In this document: piece after piece, positions 32,355 through 45,803 of the stretch
How positions within the stretch are numbered: position 1 is the first letter of the stretch
How the letters are laid out: every line of letters starts with the position of its first letter
DNA from: Juglans regia
Lineage: Eukaryota; Streptophyta; Magnoliopsida; Fagales; Juglandaceae
Assembly: GCF_001411555.2 (NCBI RefSeq)
Contig: NC_049901.1
Coordinates: 27,546,372 to 27,610,371 of the forward strand
DNA: 64,000 nucleotides
Direction of reading: 5' to 3'
The notes under the pieces: generated by a model
What the model saw: the letters and a program-made list of their open reading frames with translations, nothing else
The model's database searches: none
Told to the model about the DNA's origin: nothing
Position numbers and translations under genes: made by a program

Positions 32355-32677
32355 ATGGCCGAAAACGGTAGAGTTGCCCAACGAACATATATGACCCCCA
32401 ATTGACTCTGGAGGCTTAGAGCTAAGCAGCGATGTAGACGACTTGACCATATGATTAACACATTTTGGACTCAACATGAGAGGTTGGAGTACCATAGGAC
32501 TCACATCCTTGACCATGACAGCAGAGGTAACTTCCATATTAGGAGAACCTTGCCACATTAAGAGCGCCAACCATATGACCCCATCAAGTGGATGGGAGAG
32601 ACTAGGGCTTGATGGCTTAGACGCCATATTAGATCGACTCCTCCAGCTACACCCAATCAGCTTGACTCGAGCTAGGA
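32355..32677 (+). pseudogene. Chromovirus 3' accessory ORF, copy 2
   Basis: The frame from ATG 32355 reads MAENGRVAQRTYMTPN, stop, LWRLRAKQRCRRLDHMI, TQHERLEYHRTHILDHDS, GNFHIRRTLPH, stop, ERQPYDPIKWMGETRA, stop, WLRRHIRSTPPATP, and ends at TAG after NQLDSS (about 107 codons). The stops at LPH and ETRA are shared with copy 1, so they predate the tandem duplication. The end of the ORF agrees with the copy ending at 57233 (TPDQPECS, stop). After it, 32680-33040 contains an acidic stretch YDSKEDEYYYNT (about 32852-32887) of unknown status. Confidence 0.6.
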
Positions 32678-33040
32678 AAGCTGAGCAATGATAGGTTGAG
32701 CAAGAGCCGCTATATCCTAATCCCTCTCCCCTCGACACATCAGATTTTGTTGACTCCTTATTGAGTCGAGTCGCGTTCATTTCCGTGAAGAGGGAGATAC
32801 TTGGCTTGAGAGCGTGGAGACTCGATAGTGGAGGAGAATGGTGGAGTGCGTCAATGCATCCTACGATTCCAAGGAAGATGAATATTATTACAACACCTAG
32901 GACAAGATGACAAAGGATGACATTGAAAGACCCCCTTCGAGCCCCAAGCCATAGAATAGTTGGTGAGTCACACTTAGCTTTTGTTTGATTCATGTCTTAT
33001 ATTTACTAAGACCTCGATTTCGAGGATGGAATCTTGTTTT

Positions 33041-33052
33041 AATGGGGGAGGA
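33041..33052 (+). promoter_or_regulatory. Polypurine tract (plus-strand primer)
   Basis: AATGGGGGAGGA lies immediately before TGTAACACCC, the start of LTR H. It is preceded by the CGAGGATGGAATC phrase typical of gypsy 3' ends. Confidence 0.85.
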
Positions 33053-35321
33053 TGTAACACCCTGCCTAATTACCCATTAGGATTAACCCTTAATCTCCCT
33101 TAAAATAAGCTTATAATACTATATTTTTGGCTTTATATATTTTTCTTTAAGCATACAATTTATTATTATTATTATTTTTTTGGAGTTAGTTAGGCTTGTT
33201 TTACCCATTAAACTATGTCGCTTAGTAAGGGTGGTTTAGTAAGAAAGCTCATTAGTGCTACACTTAAGGCCCTTAAACCCTTAGAGTGTTATGGGCTAAG
33301 ACGTAGAAGCTTTGAACCAAGCCTGATAAGAGTTTAGGTCTTTGTTGGATAGCCTTAGAAAGATTTGGCCCAAGTTGAGGAGGGCATAAGGCCTTTTGGG
33401 CCTAACTTGGTATCACATTGACCCATGACCCATTTATGATAAGGCAAGCCTTTCAAGCCCCATCTTTGTAGATCTTGAGGCCTCTCATGACCTCTTAAAA
33501 TGTGAAACCAAGGCCTCCCATCAACCCACACCCAAAGCCCATAAACCATGCAACTCCATCTCATGGCCTTTTTAAGCCCAACAAGGCCCAAAGCCTTATC
33601 TTGCATTTTCACATTTCTATTTGAAGCCCACATACACCATACCATTGGTTTCCCTCAAGCCCAAATAGTACCCCCACATCCCTTAGCACTCCCAATTATC
33701 CATATTTAAGCTTTTCACTTGAGTTAAGAAAATTAATCAACTTATCCATGATTAGTGATCTTTAAACCATATTTTGAGATTAATTTTCCTTTTTAATTTT
33801 TTAGCCTTTTTGATTTGAGATTTTCTTGTTTTAATATTTAATGGCATCCTTCTTAGATCATATTAGAACCCTAGAAAAATATTCACACATGTCATTAAGG
33901 GTAATGACATGTCAAAATCCTTAACCCACACCAATTAGCACACGTGTGCAAATCTTCCCCTAAAACAAATACACAAAACAGAGGGCATCAGACCACCACC
34001 ACTCCAACACCCTTCCCTTTATCTCTTCCTTTTGAGATGCCACTTCATCATCACTTGGTAGTATATCCCTCACCTTCCACCTCCTGGAAAAGCCTTCCAA
34101 GAGTGACTCATGACCTGCATAAAACAACCATGAAGAGTGGACAAGAGGGTGAGTCAAGAAATGATCAAAAAACTGTCCAAGGATTTCAGCCTTGAACCCG
34201 ACGACTACTATGCTTGATGTCATAACCCTTTTTTTTTCCCCTTCTAATGATGTACCATGGCAGCACCTACACCCTTTTCTTGCATGGTAGCACCTAGAAA
34301 TGAAGAAAATCATTTGATTTGGGTCACTATTCACCTGCACAAGGGGATGCAACCAAGTTGGAAACTCAAACCCCCTTCACCACCGCTACTTCACCCAATC
34401 ACCATTGACTAAGGCCCCCCTCCCCTCTTGAAGCCAATAAAAACCCCTCCACTCTCTCATTTCTCCACACCTCATCTCCAAGCTTCCTCTTCAGATCTTG
34501 AGAGCTTCCCCTCCCTTAGTGACCCATAGAGAGTGCATCAACTAGAGTGCATGCCACGAGTTTAGTATATTTGGACTAGTTTCACTTTTATTTTTGAAAT
34601 TATAAGAGCATAGATGGTTTTAGAATATGGACATTATGAGGTTTATGAAGTTTGGTTAAATTTGGGGCTTATTTGCAATAGTGAAAAATTAGGGCCATAG
34701 TAGCAATTTTTGAAAGTTTAGGGGTATTTTTGTAAATACCTATTTTTGAAACCTTTTGATTACGAAAATTTTTCGTAATAGTCCAAATCTTAACTTAGTA
34801 CAACTTTGATTAGAGCTGCTACGTTTTTCCAAACTCAGACAGTTTGTAAGTTGGTCTTTAACTTACACCTTGATAATTTATTTATTATTTATTGATAGAT
34901 GCCACATTCATGTTATAATTGTCATTTTGAGCATGAAATATTGAGCATGAAATATCATGTTATATGACATGACTACTTGCTTACATGACATGTGTGATTT
35001 TCACTATTTTAGCATATTGCCTATAAAAGTCATTTTCACATGAAAGCTTGCTATATATGCACATGTTATGAACTACATTTTTCAAGCATAGCATGAAAAT
35101 AATTTTTTTCATGACTCCAACGGCTAAAATGGGGAATTATCTTAGTGGAACTCCCATGTAAACTCTGGAGTGAGTGAAAATAGAGTCGTAACCCCTGGGT
35201 TGATGAAGAACAGTCAACAAATTTCGAATGAGTTCTTTTTAAAGAACACCGGAGTGAAGTCAAGTGTTATGACACTTAAAGCTGGTGAGTGTGTATGTTA
35301 TGATGTTATGATGATGTTATG
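33053..35321 (+). mobile_element. LTR H, left part (5' 2.27 kb)
   Basis: It begins TGTAACACCCTGCC directly after the polypurine tract. It is interrupted at 35321 by element E and resumes at 49081. The joined LTR would be about 3330 bp. The GGGG-loop hairpin lies at 35124-35145. No gene is seen; frames at 33944-34352 and 33355-33645 are LTR text. The same LTR type, uninterrupted and inverted, starts at 62216. Confidence 0.85.
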
Positions 35322-37458
35322 TGTGACACGCCCACCCCTTGCTTGGGATTGGAAGGTGATTGAAGTGTCGGGACATGTAAATCAAGGCTACATACCCCTC
35401 GTACATGACAGTTAAGATGCAATGCACCTATAATCTAGCAATATGCAGTAATTCGTAGCGGATAATTCTTTTAACTACTTAAGGACGGTGGCAATAATTA
35501 ATCATGGTACCGAATGTAAAATCCCAAAAGTTTGATACTTCCATAATTGTACTTTTTCAAAATAGATAATTGTTTGAAACCATTTTCCAAAAGCAAAGGG
35601 ACCATCAAAATATTGTTTCACAAAAACCATAATTCATTGTCTTTCCTACTTTCCAAGGTCTCAGGTGCCAGTAGGCCTAAATGCTTTACTATTTCCTTTG
35701 CATCAGACGCAGATTCAGAGGCTCTCTTGAGAAAAGTCGACAACCGGTCCTTGCTCTACCAAAATTTCAAATTTTTTGATGGGTTGGTGATAGTAGCATC
35801 TATCTTGGTACCACTAATGCTAACTAGTATTTTTCTCATAAGCGAGGCCGTATACTTCAAAACATCTGCCATAAAGTTATGACGAGCCTCCATGGTATAT
35901 TCGTCCTCTATCATTGAGCCGTCTAAGTTGATGATTCTATGGGGTCTGGAATATCTGTCACAACTTCTACCATTCTGGGTGGAGAATTGTAATAGAAACA
36001 ACCACAATGAGATTTTAAGAAATCTCAGCAAGTAAAAGATCAACATACAACAGATTATCATAGGCATATACAAGTAAACAAAAAATAATAGCAATCCATA
36101 AATTAATGCATGGACATGAACTTTGACATATGCAACATAGACTTTTCATAAAACATATTTTCATCTTTCTTCTTCGCACTTGATCATATCATTTGAGCTC
36201 GAGTACTTGTTCTTATCGTAACACATCATGTCATTCTTGTCATTTCATAACATTTTCATATTGTGACCATATCACAACGTAGCATATCATGGCATATCAT
36301 TGCATATCATAACATAACATAACATGGAGCTCAAATGCCTTCATCATTTCATGATTCATATAAATGGATATCTCATGGCTTCCCTAAGCACCGTGTGTTC
36401 CCCGCTAATTATGTATCAACCAACGATTCACTTGATCGAGGTGACTACGTCTTAACATAAAATATTCTTTTACGGCAATTCGCTTACTTCGCCTTCATCG
36501 TACTACACCCATTAGCTTTAGGTGCAACCCCGCTCCATTGTCCTTTCCTTAAGGAACCATTTGAGACCCGCAGACTATACTTCATCGACCCAGGGGTCTC
36601 TACTCGACTTTAAACACTCCAAAGTGGACAGAGAGTTCCATTAGGGTATTTCCCCATTCTAGCACATGGGGTCGTGATAAAATATACTTTTGACTCTTTC
36701 TTTTTTAAACATAGACTTACAAGCATGTGACATGAACATATGACATTACACCTTACCATACTCATGCAAATATGTACAACCCGAAACATATATGATCCAA
36801 TTCACAATGTACATCTCACAATATGGGTTGAAAACATTAGAACATGCAATCATATGATGAATACATGTAAACAAATTTCAATCACTCTCATCCAAACCCA
36901 AAATAGATTTGGGTTCCCTTGATATGGTTTTGGCCAAAACATCCAAGTCCTCCAAACATGGATTTATATTATCACAACACATATTCTCATGCTTTTACAT
37001 GTTCATAGATCCAAACAAGCATGCATAGCACATATACATGTCAAAATCAAAACCCTAATCATAGCATTTTCAAAATACACTTCAACAAATCATTATAAAA
37101 ACATGGCATCTCATCTTCATATCAAAACTGAAGATACATACCACAAGATAGCAAGATTCATCCAATGAAAAACAAGCAAAAGTTCACAAAATATATACAA
37201 GTGCTATCCAAAGTAAGATGAAAGTTTACTTACAAAAATCCGAAGTATAAACTTAGCAAAATCTGAAAAATACATGCAAGACATATTAGAAAACAATTAG
37301 AGAAACCCTAATCTCGAATTAGGAGTGGTCATGTGTATGCATCTAGGGTTTTCAAAAATACTTTTCCATGAGAAACCCTAGAGTCTGAAACTCTTGAGGT
37401 TAAGAAACCCTAACCTTCTTCTAAGTGGTGGCCGTGGCCTTCAATCCCTCTAACACTT
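35322..37458 (-). repeat. LTR d of element E (outer left LTR, truncated)
   Basis: It starts TGTGACACGCCC and carries the twin hairpin (36008-36027) and the GGGG-loop hairpin (36641-36662). It stops at 37458, where LTR a begins TGTGACGCCC. The final part (37137-37455) is repeated at 47456-47775. Confidence 0.75.
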
Positions 37459-40400
37459 TGTGACGCCCTCCGCTCCCACTTGGGATTTGATGGAAACTGA
37501 AGCGGCGAGACATGTAACACAAGGCTACACACCCCTCGTACACGACAGATAATATGCTATGCATCTAGGTACACTAGCAGTATGCAATAGCATAGCAACA
37601 GAAAGTTAATAAAAGTTGGATAAACTAAGCAACGTGATAAGCAATTGCAAAGCACATGGCACCATACTAATATTATAACCCAAAACATCATCTAAACGTA
37701 AACATGAGCCATAAAGGCGTAATATCCCAAAAGCATAAAGCATAGTTTAAAATTCCCAAAACACGGGATTCCCACAAAAGCAGCATAAATCCACAAAAGT
37801 TGACCATAAGTACTATTTCCTTCTTCTCTCTCTCTCTCTCTCTTTTTTCTTTTCTCTTCAAAAAGATTTGGGCTTCACATGTTTTTCCAAAGCCTTATCC
37901 TTGTCCTAGTTGTTATGCCGCTTGAACTCCGCAATGAATTCAAGTATACTAGTGATCTCCCGATCAATGGCCTCGATTCACTCCAAGATGGAGGACTCGG
38001 GCCGATTCACAGCCATCTTAGGCACAATCCTCTCTGGAGGAGGAGGTGCCGTTCTCTTCCTTGGTCATGGTCATTGTTTACTAAACTTGTTACAACTTCT
38101 ACAATTTCGATTGAGAAATGGTAGTGAAAACTACAACAATGAGATTTTAAGAAATCTCAGCAAGTAATCACACAACATATCATAGTTAACACAAGCATAC
38201 AAAAGGTATATCATGAAATGTGTGCATGGACATGCACTTGACTTATGCCTTTGATAAGAACTTGACTTATGCAATTGACTATTATCAACATACTTGTAAT
38301 AGAGACTTGAGCTTTTCATAAAAACTTCTTAACTTTTTCTTATTCACGTGAACTTATCTGGAACTTGCCTTATCAGAACATATCACAAGATTTGCATCAA
38401 GTGATCCTTATCATATCATGAGATTTTCATCAAGTGATCCTTATCTTATGAGCTCTTATCTTATCCTTGTTCAGAGGGTGGACACAACAAGGTTCCCCTT
38501 TGCACCACGTATTCCTTCTAGTTACCGCACCATCAACTGTTCGTACACCGTGATGAATACGTCATAAACAGAGATTCATATTAACTCGACCTTACTTCGT
38601 CGGGTTACATGCCTTATGGACCCACTAGCGTTAGGCACTTCCTCACTCCGGTATCCTTTAAAAATAATCCATTCAAGACTTGTCGACGGTACTTTGTCGA
38701 CCTAGGGGTTACCACTCAATTCTTAAGCACTCCAAAGTGGACATAGGAGTTCCACTTGGACATTTCCCCCCCTAGCACTTAGGGTTGTGATAAAAAGTTT
38801 TCTTTGAAAACACTTTTTTGAAAACACTTCTTAAAAAACACTTCTTCCCCAAATGCAAGTGACATGAGACTTAAACATGCTTACTCATACTTGACATATG
38901 ACATATGAAATGCCGTGCATGAAACAACCAAGCATAACGTATTCATTTCATAGCATGATAACATAAACCATGAGAGATATCAAGACATATGCACGAAACC
39001 ATGACTTACTTAAGCCAAAACTCATTGGGTACAAAAACATGAAGATTCATCTCATAAACATGTTCCAATCCTCAAGCACAAATCATAGAAATCATAACAT
39101 AATAAACTAAGACATGAAATCATAGATTTTTTACTAAATCCGAAACTTCCAAAGCATGTACAAACCGAAACTTCATGTTGCATAAACCATCAACCTCAAT
39201 CAAGTGAAAACCAAAACTCATAGGCATATGTCATGGCATTTTTCATCACAAATCCGAAACATGTACTTCCTTCCTTAAAGTTACTCAAGATCATATTATC
39301 ATATTCAAACAAACAACCAAGAGATAGCAAACAAAGCAATCAAAAACCATGGAAGGATTTACACAATCATATACGAATATTAACCAAGAGTAAGTTGAGT
39401 GTATACTTACAAAATCCTCGTAAAAAAATATTAGCAAGCTGTAAATCCAAACATACTATATTAGGAAGAGCATCTAAAACCCTATCTCATGTTCTTGAGT
39501 GTGTGTGGGGATTTCTAGGGCATCACTTGGTCTTAAACCATTCAGCTTCTAGGGTTTTTAGGTTAAAACTCCCTTCATTTCACTCACAAGGTAAAACAAA
39601 ACCTAAAGTAGGCAAAAATACATGTGATGATAGAAACATGGAGGATGAACTCCCCCTTCACTAATCGACCTCAAGGGTTTCTCTTGAAAACCCTAGGTTA
39701 TTCCAAGAAAATGGTAGAAAGTGTGTGTTCTATCTTTCTCAAAGTTTAATGAGACTTGAGTCTCAATTTTGGATCGAGAAAAGACTTGTGTGTGTGCAAG
39801 ACTTAGAAGAAACCGATCCTTAGCTTGCTAATCCTTGGTAGTGCTGAAATCCCTTCTCTTGCAAGGATCCTCCTTGTTTGGTTGGAAAGAAAATACAAGA
39901 AAATGAGGGAACTTTCAAATGAACATGGGATAATTGTGTGGAGAGAGTGGAAGCTCATGCAAATCCGAAAAATGGCAAGGGAAAAGCCCCTTAGGCATGA
40001 CCTATCTCTTTATATATGAGACCGTTCACTTCCCTCCTTGGTTGCATCCAAAGTCCTTGCATGGAATGACAAGTGGCAAGGTTTCTTCTCTCCCTTTGCC
40101 TATTGCCGAAATGCCTCTTGGAGTTCCCCACTTGGATTGCATTGGTAAGGGACACTTTTGGGGGGTGGTGTGTGTGACTTCTTCTCCTTGGCTGAAATTC
40201 CCTTTCTCCCCTTTATGCCCTTCATTTCCTTAAACAAGCAAATATCTCTTCAAGGGTAGGTTGGTAAAACCATACATGCCCTTTCCTATTCCCAACAAGT
40301 AACTCTTGGCATAGAAGACAAGTGGCATTGGGTGTGTGCCATAGCCCTAGCCGTCCTCTCCAATTTCCTTTCCCAAGATGTTGCTTCATCTTCCAAGTAT

Positions 40401-41032
40401 TCCTTCCTTAGGTGACCTCTCATATACCATTGGTCCAAAATACACTAAGTGACAAGTGGCAAGTGAATGAAATGCTTGGGAGTGTGCTAGCCAAAACCCT
40501 AAGGGCAAACTTGTCCTTGATGCAAAAGTCTCTCACAAAACCTTCTAGAAACTTGGTGCATGCTTTACACATGGCAAAAGCTAGCTAAATTCAAAATCCC
40601 ATAGACCTCTCTTCAGTTTCCTATGCAAAACTTCTAGAAAAGCTCCATTTCACTTCCCTAGACTTCCATTTCCAAGAAATCTACCTTGGAACTTGAATTC
40701 TAGACAAAAACAATGGGCTAGGTGTGCAAGCCCATCTTGGTGCCTTCCTACACCTCTCTTTCCCCTTGAACGCATTATCAAGACTAGGGTCAAAGTGTAA
40801 CATTCTCATGACACATGACACTAGCAACCTAGAATTGGATCATGAGCCTAAACCATTGGACCTAAGTTTTCAAACAGGGCCGAAATTCCAAAGTAATCTA
40901 GGGCCTCCTATTGGGCCCAAGTTACTACATCAAAGTTCTATGGCCTTCCAAAGTAACTAAGACTCCTAAAATGCCTTGGCAACGTAGAACGAATTCTAAG
41001 GGCCAAGACTAGGCAAAACTCGGGTCATCACA
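37459..41032 (-). repeat. LTR a: full-length LTR of about 3574 bp
   Basis: On the plus strand it runs from TGTGACGCCCTCCG to GGGTCATCACA. Read in element sense it begins TGTGATGACCCG. Hairpins lie at 38140-38159 and 38755-38775, and a (CT)n tract at about 37827-37852. The flanks (CACTT left, ACAGA right) do not match, so it is not a simple solo-LTR insertion. Confidence 0.7.
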
Positions 41033-44000
41033 ACAGATAAGATACAATGCACCTAATGATAACTAACAATATGCAATATATCGCAGCGGAAAGTCAACTT
41101 AGGTCAAGTAGTAGGACAATAATCATGGTATCGAAGCACATAAAGTGCCAATGTCTCAAATTTCATAGGAGTCATCAAAATAGTTAAGTGTTCCCAAAAG
41201 AGACTCCCAAAATACAGGACCGATACATCAAGTTATAAAAAAAAAGGTCATTTATCAAAAGAGATCCCCTAACATAAGTCTTCATCTTTATTGAGAATCG
41301 GGTTTCACTTGTTTCTCTAAAGCCTAATCCTTGTCTCGATTGTGGCGTCTTTTAAACTCCTCAATATCCTGAAGTATCTCAGTGATTGCTTGGTCAATTG
41401 ACTCAAGATGATTCAAAATGGAAGGTTTGGATGAACTTATGACCATCTTAGGCAGAATCCTCTCTGGAGGAGGTTCTGTCCTCTTGCACTTTTTCATTGG
41501 AGTTTACTAAACCTGTCACAGCTCCTACCATTCCAAGTAGGGAAATGATAGTGTAAATTACAACAGTGAGATTTTGAGAAATCTCATAAGTAAACAAATA
41601 ACATGTAACAGATATTGTAAGCATATATACGCAAACTTAACAATGAATGCATGGACATGAGACTTTACTTATGCATTTGACTTTTCAGAAAGACATCATG
41701 TTCATCATAACTTTCATAGTCTTTTTCTTTCGTAAAACATATTTTCGTCATTTTCGTACTTATTCATTGACATACTTGTAAGCTCGGTTCTTGTTCGAGC
41801 TTGAGGCATTTCTTGACTTTTACATATAAGTGGATACCTCATGACTCCCCTATGCACCGTGTGATCCCCGTTAGTTACTGCATCAACTATTGGCCACTTT
41901 GACCATGGTGACTACGTCTTACTTTTAATCTTTGATGTTATGGAAGTTTGCTATTCACCTTCACCGTAGGGCATCCACTAGCTTTACGTGTAATCCCACT
42001 TCGATATCCTTTTCTTTTAGGAACCATTCGAGGTTCGTCAACTGTACTTCGTTGACCCAGGGTTACCACTCCATTTTAGTCACTCCTAAGTGGATAGGGG
42101 AGTTTCACTAGGACATTTCCCCGTCCTAGCCCTTGGGGTCGTGACAAAACTTTTTCACTTCAAAAGATTTTGACAATCCCAATGCATGTGACATGAACTA
42201 CGGAAACTTAGAACTTTCGTGAGACACATGCAATGCCGAATGCTTCATCATAATCATACAACATACAAACATGCAAATCCTTGTACATCTCACGTTGCGG
42301 CTTGAAGATATTAGAACATGCGACCATGTTCCTTTATAAAAATTCTAAGACATTGGATATAAAAGAAGAAACAAACATTCAATACTTTCCATGTAGTGGT
42401 TGAAACTTACAAACCCTAGCACATCCAAGAATCGGTCTAATGTGTTAAATAGAATTTTAACAATGAACATACCTCATTTATGGCAATAACCAAGACCTTT
42501 CAGTTTGAAAACAAACATCCCAATCAACTTTTCATGAACTTAGAATCTTCTAATGTGTTAAATAGAATTTTAACAATGAACATTCATGGGTGGCTAAAAC
42601 ATACTAGTGATCATACTTAAAGAGAATTATTTTCATGAGCTGAATTCCATAAGCAATTTGGCCAAGTGGGGAAATAATCATATACAAATCAAATATTGTA
42701 CAAGTTGAACCCTAAGGTGGCTTTTTATTCCATTTTTTTATAACATGAATAACTCCCATAGGCCATTATAATCATACATTAAATAGTCATGCAAAGAAGA
42801 GATCATAACACATGGAAGAAACATCAATATCACAAACATTCACATAAAATTGAACAACCAACAAGTTTACATGACATATACATAAAATATCCAAGTACAA
42901 GTTAGAAGTTTACTTACAAAAATCCACAATAGATAAGTGAACAAGCTGAAAATATATATAACAATCATTAGGTTTGGTCATTCAAAACCCTAACTCATGT
43001 GAGTGAGTGTTGTGCTCTTGACACTTTTTTCCAAGAAAAGACTCCCAATATTCGGACCTATATTTCCTTGCATAAACTATAAACCCTATTTCAAATAAAA
43101 ATTAAGGTTGTGGCCCTCTTTCTTCAAAATATCATGCTTATGAGCTTAAAGCAAGTAGAGTTGAGTCCACCTTCCTTGAAGAAAAACCCTAATCGAGCCA
43201 TGTGTATATAGGCATGGGTTCATGCGGAAAAACTTCTCGAAACATGAGCTAACTTCTTCTAGCTCAAATGTGTGTGTCTGAGCACGAGTTTGATGAACTC
43301 ACTAAGAACCAAAACTTCATCTCTTAATGTTGTGTGTGTGTGTGTGTTGGAAGGGTGATTTTGGCTTCATACCTTCTATGACTCTCCTCTTGGAAATATC
43401 TTCTATCTTTGCTTACCCTCAAAATGATGTTTGGGTGAGAAAATAATATGTGGAGAGTGTTTGGATGATGAGAAAATGGTGGAAAGTTAGAGAGAATGGT
43501 GGTGGCCGAACACTTCAAGAGAAATTCACAAAATGACTAAAAGACTTAGGTTTTCGACTCTCCCTTTTATAGACACAAAAGCTTTTTACACAAGCCAATG
43601 TTCATTGCATGGATGCCAAGTGGCATCCCACCCTAAGGCTTCTTCTTTCTTTCTCATCGTTTGATTGTGTTGGAAACACAATGGGATCTTTTTGGACAAG
43701 TAATGCCTCCATCCTCAAAACCGAAACTTCCTTCCCATTTTGCCCCTTGTCCTCATGTCTTGGTTCAATGAACCCTGTGGCTAAATGGTCTTTGTCACGC
43801 TAAAAATCTTCCTCAATCTCTTGCATGTGTGCCAAGTGGCATATGATATGAGAGGATTGTGTGTGTGCATGGTGGCTACCAAAACCTCATTCTTTTTCCC
43901 AAGAAGATATTCTTTCACCAAAATTTTGGATAAGCATGTGATTGGTCAAAAAAATGCACAAACTCCCTTTCCCTAGCCATCCATCTCAAGTGTGTCTTTC

Positions 44001-44561
44001 ACAAGATTCTTCTAGAATCCTCCTAGGCATGTAGGCCTTCTCTTCCCAAGCATGATTTTGCCCTTTCCCAACACAAAACTCTTCACCTACCTTTTGCATG
44101 TGTAACACATGGCATAAAGCAAATCTCCCTTTTCCATGGTTGTCGTGCATGCCCCTTTGGGCCTCCCTCCAATTTCCAATTTCCAACTTCTCATGTCTCT
44201 TTATCTTCTTTCTAGAAGCTCCCCCCATGATGACAAGTGTCACAAAGCTTCTTCCTACAAGCAAGCCTTCTTGCATGCATGACACATGGCAAGAGGGTGG
44301 ATGGTATTCAATGGTAGGTGTGTAAGGCCAAAACCCTAGATTTTCTCTCACCTCTCTTCCCTCAACTCCATCTAGATACATAAAGTCCTAGACTTAAGCT
44401 CCATTGGGTGACATGTGGCATTCAAAAACTCAAGTTGGGCATGAGCCCTAGATCCATTGGGCATCAAACCCTAATTTCCTATGAAGGCCGAAACCCTCAT
44501 AGGCTTATCTAATAATTAAAATAAACTACATAAAAAGCCGTGAAAAGTCTTGGTCATCACA
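41033..44561 (-). repeat. LTR b: 3' LTR of the minus-strand pol remnant, missing about 78 bp
   Basis: It starts at ACAGATAAGATACAATGC, which corresponds to position 37536 of LTR a, so about the last 78 bp of the LTR are absent. It ends TCATCACA beside the polypurine tract. Hairpins lie at 41567-41586 and 42108-42129. A (TG)n tract lies at about 43327-43347. No gene is present. Confidence 0.75.
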
Positions 44562-44574
44562 TCCTCCCCCCCTT
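44562..44574 (-). promoter_or_regulatory. Polypurine tract of the minus-strand element
   Basis: On the minus strand a run of AAGGGGGGGAGGA precedes TGTGATGACC, the LTR start. It follows AATCTTTTTC-like text at the end of the internal region. Confidence 0.8.
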
Positions 44575-44768
44575 AGAAAAAGATTTTGTCCTCGAAATCG
44601 GTACTGTGGTCTCAATACAATTTTATTAAAGGAATTTAACCAATCCTCATTAGTACCTCTTGCACTGGCGGCTGTAGACTCCTTAAATGATAACGGTTGT
44701 GGCACTTTACCTTCTTCGTTTGTCACCGAATCGTGTGAAAAATAGAATATCACGTCCAAGTCATAATC

Positions 44769-45227
44769 CTAATACACGTTTACTTGTATTTCATTTAACC
44801 TATGCTCAATCTCGAGCTTAGTGTCTTCAATGGGCTGTCCTTCTTCACGATAACGGATACGGTCGATAGATGATTTTGAAGTTTCAAAAGACTCATATCT
44901 TGAAGCGCGAGCTTCTGCAGTGCGACTGGATTTTGCCTCAGGGTTAAGTCTGAGTAGATGTAACCTATTGGCATCTCTCCAAACCAACGGGTCGTGTGGG
45001 GGTTGACGCTCTTCGTGTGGTAGAGCTCTCCTTAGAAAAATATTGTTTCAAAAATCCATGTCTAATACATGAGTGCGATGATGCTCGAATCTTTCCATCT
45101 GCTACCAATGAGCACTCATCATTCGATCCCTCTGTAGTTGTCGATTACGACGACTGCGTTCACGTCTTGCTCTAATTTGCGCTACTGAGGATACAGACAT
45201 GTGAGGGGTATTCCTATTATGAGCCAT
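44769..45227 (-). pseudogene. Chromovirus 3' accessory ORF, minus-strand copy (most complete)
   Basis: From ATG at 45227 one frame runs about 152 codons to the stop at 44769. It reads MAHNRNTPHMSVSSVAQIRA, RRERSRRNRQLQRDRMM, QMERFEHHRTHVLDMDF, FLRRALPHEERQPPHDP, VWRDANRLHLLRLNPEAKSS and ends LNEIQVNVY. Only two internal stops are present (after SAHW and after DMDF). It shares ER-F/L-E-x-HRTH-x-LD, RRALPH-E-x-QP and DP-x-x-W with copies at 31479, 32355 and 57058. It is very basic near the N-terminus and has no domain I recognise. After the stop the same frame stays open to about 44526 and could be read-through. Confidence 0.6.
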
Positions 45228-45587
45228 GCCCTATTCACAGGTATGGTAGGTGCCCTGTTCAGGGGTATTCCTATTATTATCATTACTAAAATTCACAGAT
45301 GACATAGAGACATTCATACGCAAGAAATAAAGGTACAATCAAACAATCGTTTATAAATAAGATTCATGAATACACAGGTTCTAAGTTACAAATAAATGAG
45401 GATATTTACTCCTCATCGAATCTTCTCTTTCTGCTTTTTGGAAAGTTGGGTTATTCCAAAGAACTTTCACTAAAGACACTTTTCGATTCCTTAGCTCTTG
45501 ATCTTTGCTATCCACAATTTGCACATGTCATTATTCATAAGACAGATTCGACTAAAGTCGTATGCTACCAAGTTCCATCACCACAGG

Positions 45588-45803
45588 CTACCTTTCACCA
45601 AAGCTCTTCTTTAAGGACGATACATGAAATATATTATGCACTCCTTGCATCTCAGCTGGTAGATTCAAATAATATGCGACCGCATCGACTCTTTCCATAA
45701 CTTCGAATGGTCCTACATACCTGGGGCTCAATTTTCCTTTCTTTTCGAACCGTATGACTCCTTTCATAGGTGATACCTTGATGTACACCCAGTCTCCCAC
45801 CAT
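45588..45803 (-). pseudogene. Integrase C-terminal domain of minus-strand chromovirus
   Basis: The segment reads [38 protein letters not shown] and HNIFHVSSLKKSF, the SH3-like C-terminal region of gypsy integrase. The chromodomain expected after it (45590-45230) is too decayed for me to read. Confidence 0.8.

Noticed and set aside
37459..41032. LTR a as a simple solo-LTR insertion
   Set aside because: The five-base flanks, CACTT and ACAGA, do not match and the right neighbour lacks its own end.
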